Of a stretch of DNA of 15,133 bases, positions 13,669 to 15,133 are shown piece after piece. A program made the translations under genes and the position numbers. Location of the stretch: positions 1 to 15,133 of the forward strand of contig CALDOC010000127.1 in the NCBI GenBank assembly GCA_937914675.1. The letters run 5' to 3'. Position 1 is the first letter of the stretch. Each line of letters starts with the position of its first letter. Below the pieces are notes generated by a model. The model ran no database searches and was not told where the DNA came from. It saw only the letters and a program-made list of their open reading frames with translations. Source of the DNA: an uncultured Sulfurimonas sp. GTDB lineage: Bacteria > Campylobacterota > Campylobacteria > Campylobacterales > Sulfurimonadaceae.

Positions 13669-15101
13669 GGTTTTGTAACGGCGTTGGCGTCTAAAGTGAC
13701 CGCCGTTTGCGCTAAAAGTCTACCGTTAACTCTCGCTCCGGTATTTACCACAACGCCTTTTTGCGCCAATACCACGCCTTTAAAATCCGACGTCGTTCCA
13801 AGAGAAACTCCCGTGCCTCCGGCGACTTGCCAAAAGACGTTTTTAGCCAACGCGCCGCCCGTTAGGGTTACTATGGCGCCATTGTTGACGGTGAGGTCTC
13901 CCGCTATTTGAAAAATCCAGACGTCGGTCGCGCCACCAGAGATGGTTACGCCTACGTCCGTGATTAAAACGCCCGTACCCCATTTGTATAAACCCGGAGT
14001 AAGAATTTTTCCACTCATGTCGCCTGCGTAGAGTTCGGTGTAATCAGGCAACGAGCGTCCCGCCGCGTCCGTATACGCGAGTTCCATGTCGCTTATCGCC
14101 GTGGTCATGTATGTCGGAGTTGGAACCGCCATATTCGACGCGTAGATTTTTCCCGTCACTAAAGAGGACGTCGCGTACGTTCCATCGCTAAAAAGAGTAT
14201 CAGAAAATCCCGTTATGTAAGTTCTAGCGGCCGGGCTAACGCCAATGTCGCCGGTAATATGCGTAGCGCCGGTAGTTGACACCGCCGTTTTGGCGAGAAT
14301 CACGAAATTTCCCGCCGTGGCGAGACTGACGGGGAGGAGAACCGAGGCTACGGTCGCTCCCGTTGTAAAGCTCCAAAACTTGGCAACCGCTAAAGCGTTG
14401 CCGGCTAAATCTTTAACTCCCATAGTAATCGTCGCGGTATATTGAGTGGTTGGAGAAAGATTGGCGTCAGGATTGAAGACCATGGAGTTTCCTCCATAGC
14501 TCACATTTCCATCAACGGATACGCCACCGGCAGTCAATGTAAAAGTGCCTGCGCCGACCGTAGCGGGATCAAGCGCTTCACTAAAGAGGGTGCTGACGCT
14601 TCTGTCAATCGGTACGTTTGTGGCGTTAACGTCAGGATATGTCGATGTCACGGTAGGCGCGGTCAAATCCGACGCCGCTCCAGTTGTGAAACTCCAGACC
14701 ATATCCGATTCCAAAAGAGCGACGCCATTTGCGTCAAGGACGCCGGTAGTGATTGTTGCGGTGTATTTAGCGCTTGCGCTAAGATCTGCGCTAGACTTGA
14801 ACACCAAGGTGTTGTCCTTGTAACTCACAACGCCCGCAACTGGCGTAGAGCCGTCCGTTAGCGTAAACGTGTCGCCATTGACGCTCGAAGCGTTAAGTTC
14901 TTTCTCAGAATAAGCGGTGACGCAACCATTGATGGCTAGTCCTGTAGCGTTGTTGATAGGCGAAGTAGCAATGGCCGTAGCCGCAGATTCGGGAGTGGGC
15001 GCTATTGTAGCGTCGCTACTTCCACATCCTGCGGCAAAAATTCCCAACATAAAGAGCATGGAAAAAAGTAGGTGATTTGAATATTGTTTAAACGCGAGCA
15101 T
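13659..15101 (-). CDS. lipoprotein with two Ig-like (Big_5/SbsA-type) domains and a DUF3494 ice-binding-type domain
   Basis: This is an exported protein of 480 residues. The N-terminus is a signal peptide with a lipobox-like AAGC, C26 being the expected lipidation site (the -3 residue is Ala, not the usual Leu). A Ser/Ala/Pro-rich spacer follows, then two Ig-like repeats (about 42-142 and 147-249), each ending WSFTTGA, with the internal patterns GxVSYxxNxxVF and LSxxxxYTATIT/M. The C-terminal part (about 255-478) has DUF3494 features: GNFVILAKTAVSTTG, GDIGVSP (284-290), LTPGLYKW, WIFQIAGDLT, and the final FKGVVLAQKGVVVN / NGRLLAQTAVTLD beta-helix rungs. Known DUF3494 proteins bind ice or help cells attach to it; some homologues may be adhesins. 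The ATG at 15101 has an AAAAAGGA site eight bases upstream. The gene converges on the che operon and need not share its function. Confidence 0.9.
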   Translation of the reverse strand: MLAFKQYSNHLLFSMLFMLGIFAAGCGSSDATIAPTPESAATAIATSPINNATGLAINGCVTAYSEKELNASSVNGDTFTLTDGSTPVAGVVSYKDNTLVFKSSADLSASAKYTATITTGVLDANGVALLESDMVWSFTTGAASDLTAPTVTSTYPDVNATNVPIDRSVSTLFSEALDPATVGAGTFTLTAGGVSVDGNVSYGGNSMVFNPDANLSPTTQYTATITMGVKDLAGNALAVAKFWSFTTGATVASVLLPVSLATAGNFVILAKTAVSTTGATHITGDIGVSPAARTYITGFSDTLFSDGTYATSSLVTGKIYASNMAVPTPTYMTTAISDMELAYTDAAGRSLPDYTELYAGDMSGKILTPGLYKWGTGVLITDVGVTISGGATDVWIFQIAGDLTVNNGAIVTLTGGALAKNVFWQVAGGTGVSLGTTSDFKGVVLAQKGVVVNTGARVNGRLLAQTAVTLDANAVTKPAN

Positions 15102-15117
15102 GACATTTATCCTTTTT

Positions 15118-15133
15118 TTGTTTCTAAAAACAA
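15118..15133. repeat. short inverted repeat in the leader of the lipoprotein gene
   Basis: TTGTTT (15118-15123) and AAACAA (15128-15133) form a six-pair hairpin with a four-base loop at the window edge, just upstream of the ribosome site of the minus-strand gene. It could be a 5'-leader structure or the end of an upstream terminator. The truncation prevents a decision. Confidence 0.3.

Noticed and set aside
13684..14861. Several plus-strand ORFs across the lipoprotein gene
   Set aside because: They are antisense shadows of the DUF3494 coding sequence, with repetitive Val/Thr/Ala composition and no ribosome sites.
1..15133. tRNA, rRNA, CRISPR array, prophage or integrase genes
   Set aside because: None was recognised on either strand. 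The only long repeats are within the receptor genes.

Overview
The window looks like chromosome of a campylobacterotal (epsilonproteobacterial) organism related to Sulfurimonas, Sulfuricurvum or Sulfurospirillum. The basis is protein style (an AHQWRQPL-type histidine kinase, the ABC-F type, Lys/Glu/Phe-rich proteins), moderate-to-low GC, tight gene packing with AAGGA-like ribosome sites, and TATAAT -10 boxes without clear -35 boxes. No rRNA, tRNA, transposase, integrase or CRISPR array is visible, so genus is an inference only.

Layout. Positions 61-476 hold two small overlapping minus-strand genes of unknown function. An ABC-F ATPase gene follows (684-2519, plus strand). From 2730 to 13538 lies one compact plus-strand operon of eight genes: cheW, cheR with a TPR tail, a second cheW with a TTG start, two chemoreceptors, a CheA-REC hybrid kinase, CheB, and a REC-PAS-histidine kinase. 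Gaps are 34 bases or less, and several genes overlap. A convergent minus-strand gene (13659-15101) encodes a lipoprotein with two Ig-like domains and a DUF3494 ice-binding-type domain.

How the genes work together. The operon contains all parts of a closed chemosensory system of the Wsp/'alternative cellular function' kind: CheW, CheR-TPR, CheW, MCP, CheA-REC and CheB. In place of the diguanylate cyclase WspR, the last gene encodes a receiver fused to a PAS domain and a complete histidine kinase. The reading proposed here is that two receptors with different periplasmic sensors (CHASE3 and a CZB-like zinc site) drive one CheA. CheA's output would be passed to a second histidine kinase rather than directly to c-di-GMP synthesis or the flagellar motor.

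The most striking direct observation is an 853-bp perfect direct repeat covering the signalling domains of the two adjacent receptors. It is flanked on both sides by homologous but clearly diverged sequence. This points to recent gene conversion (or an assembly artefact) acting on a signalling module while the sensor modules stay different.
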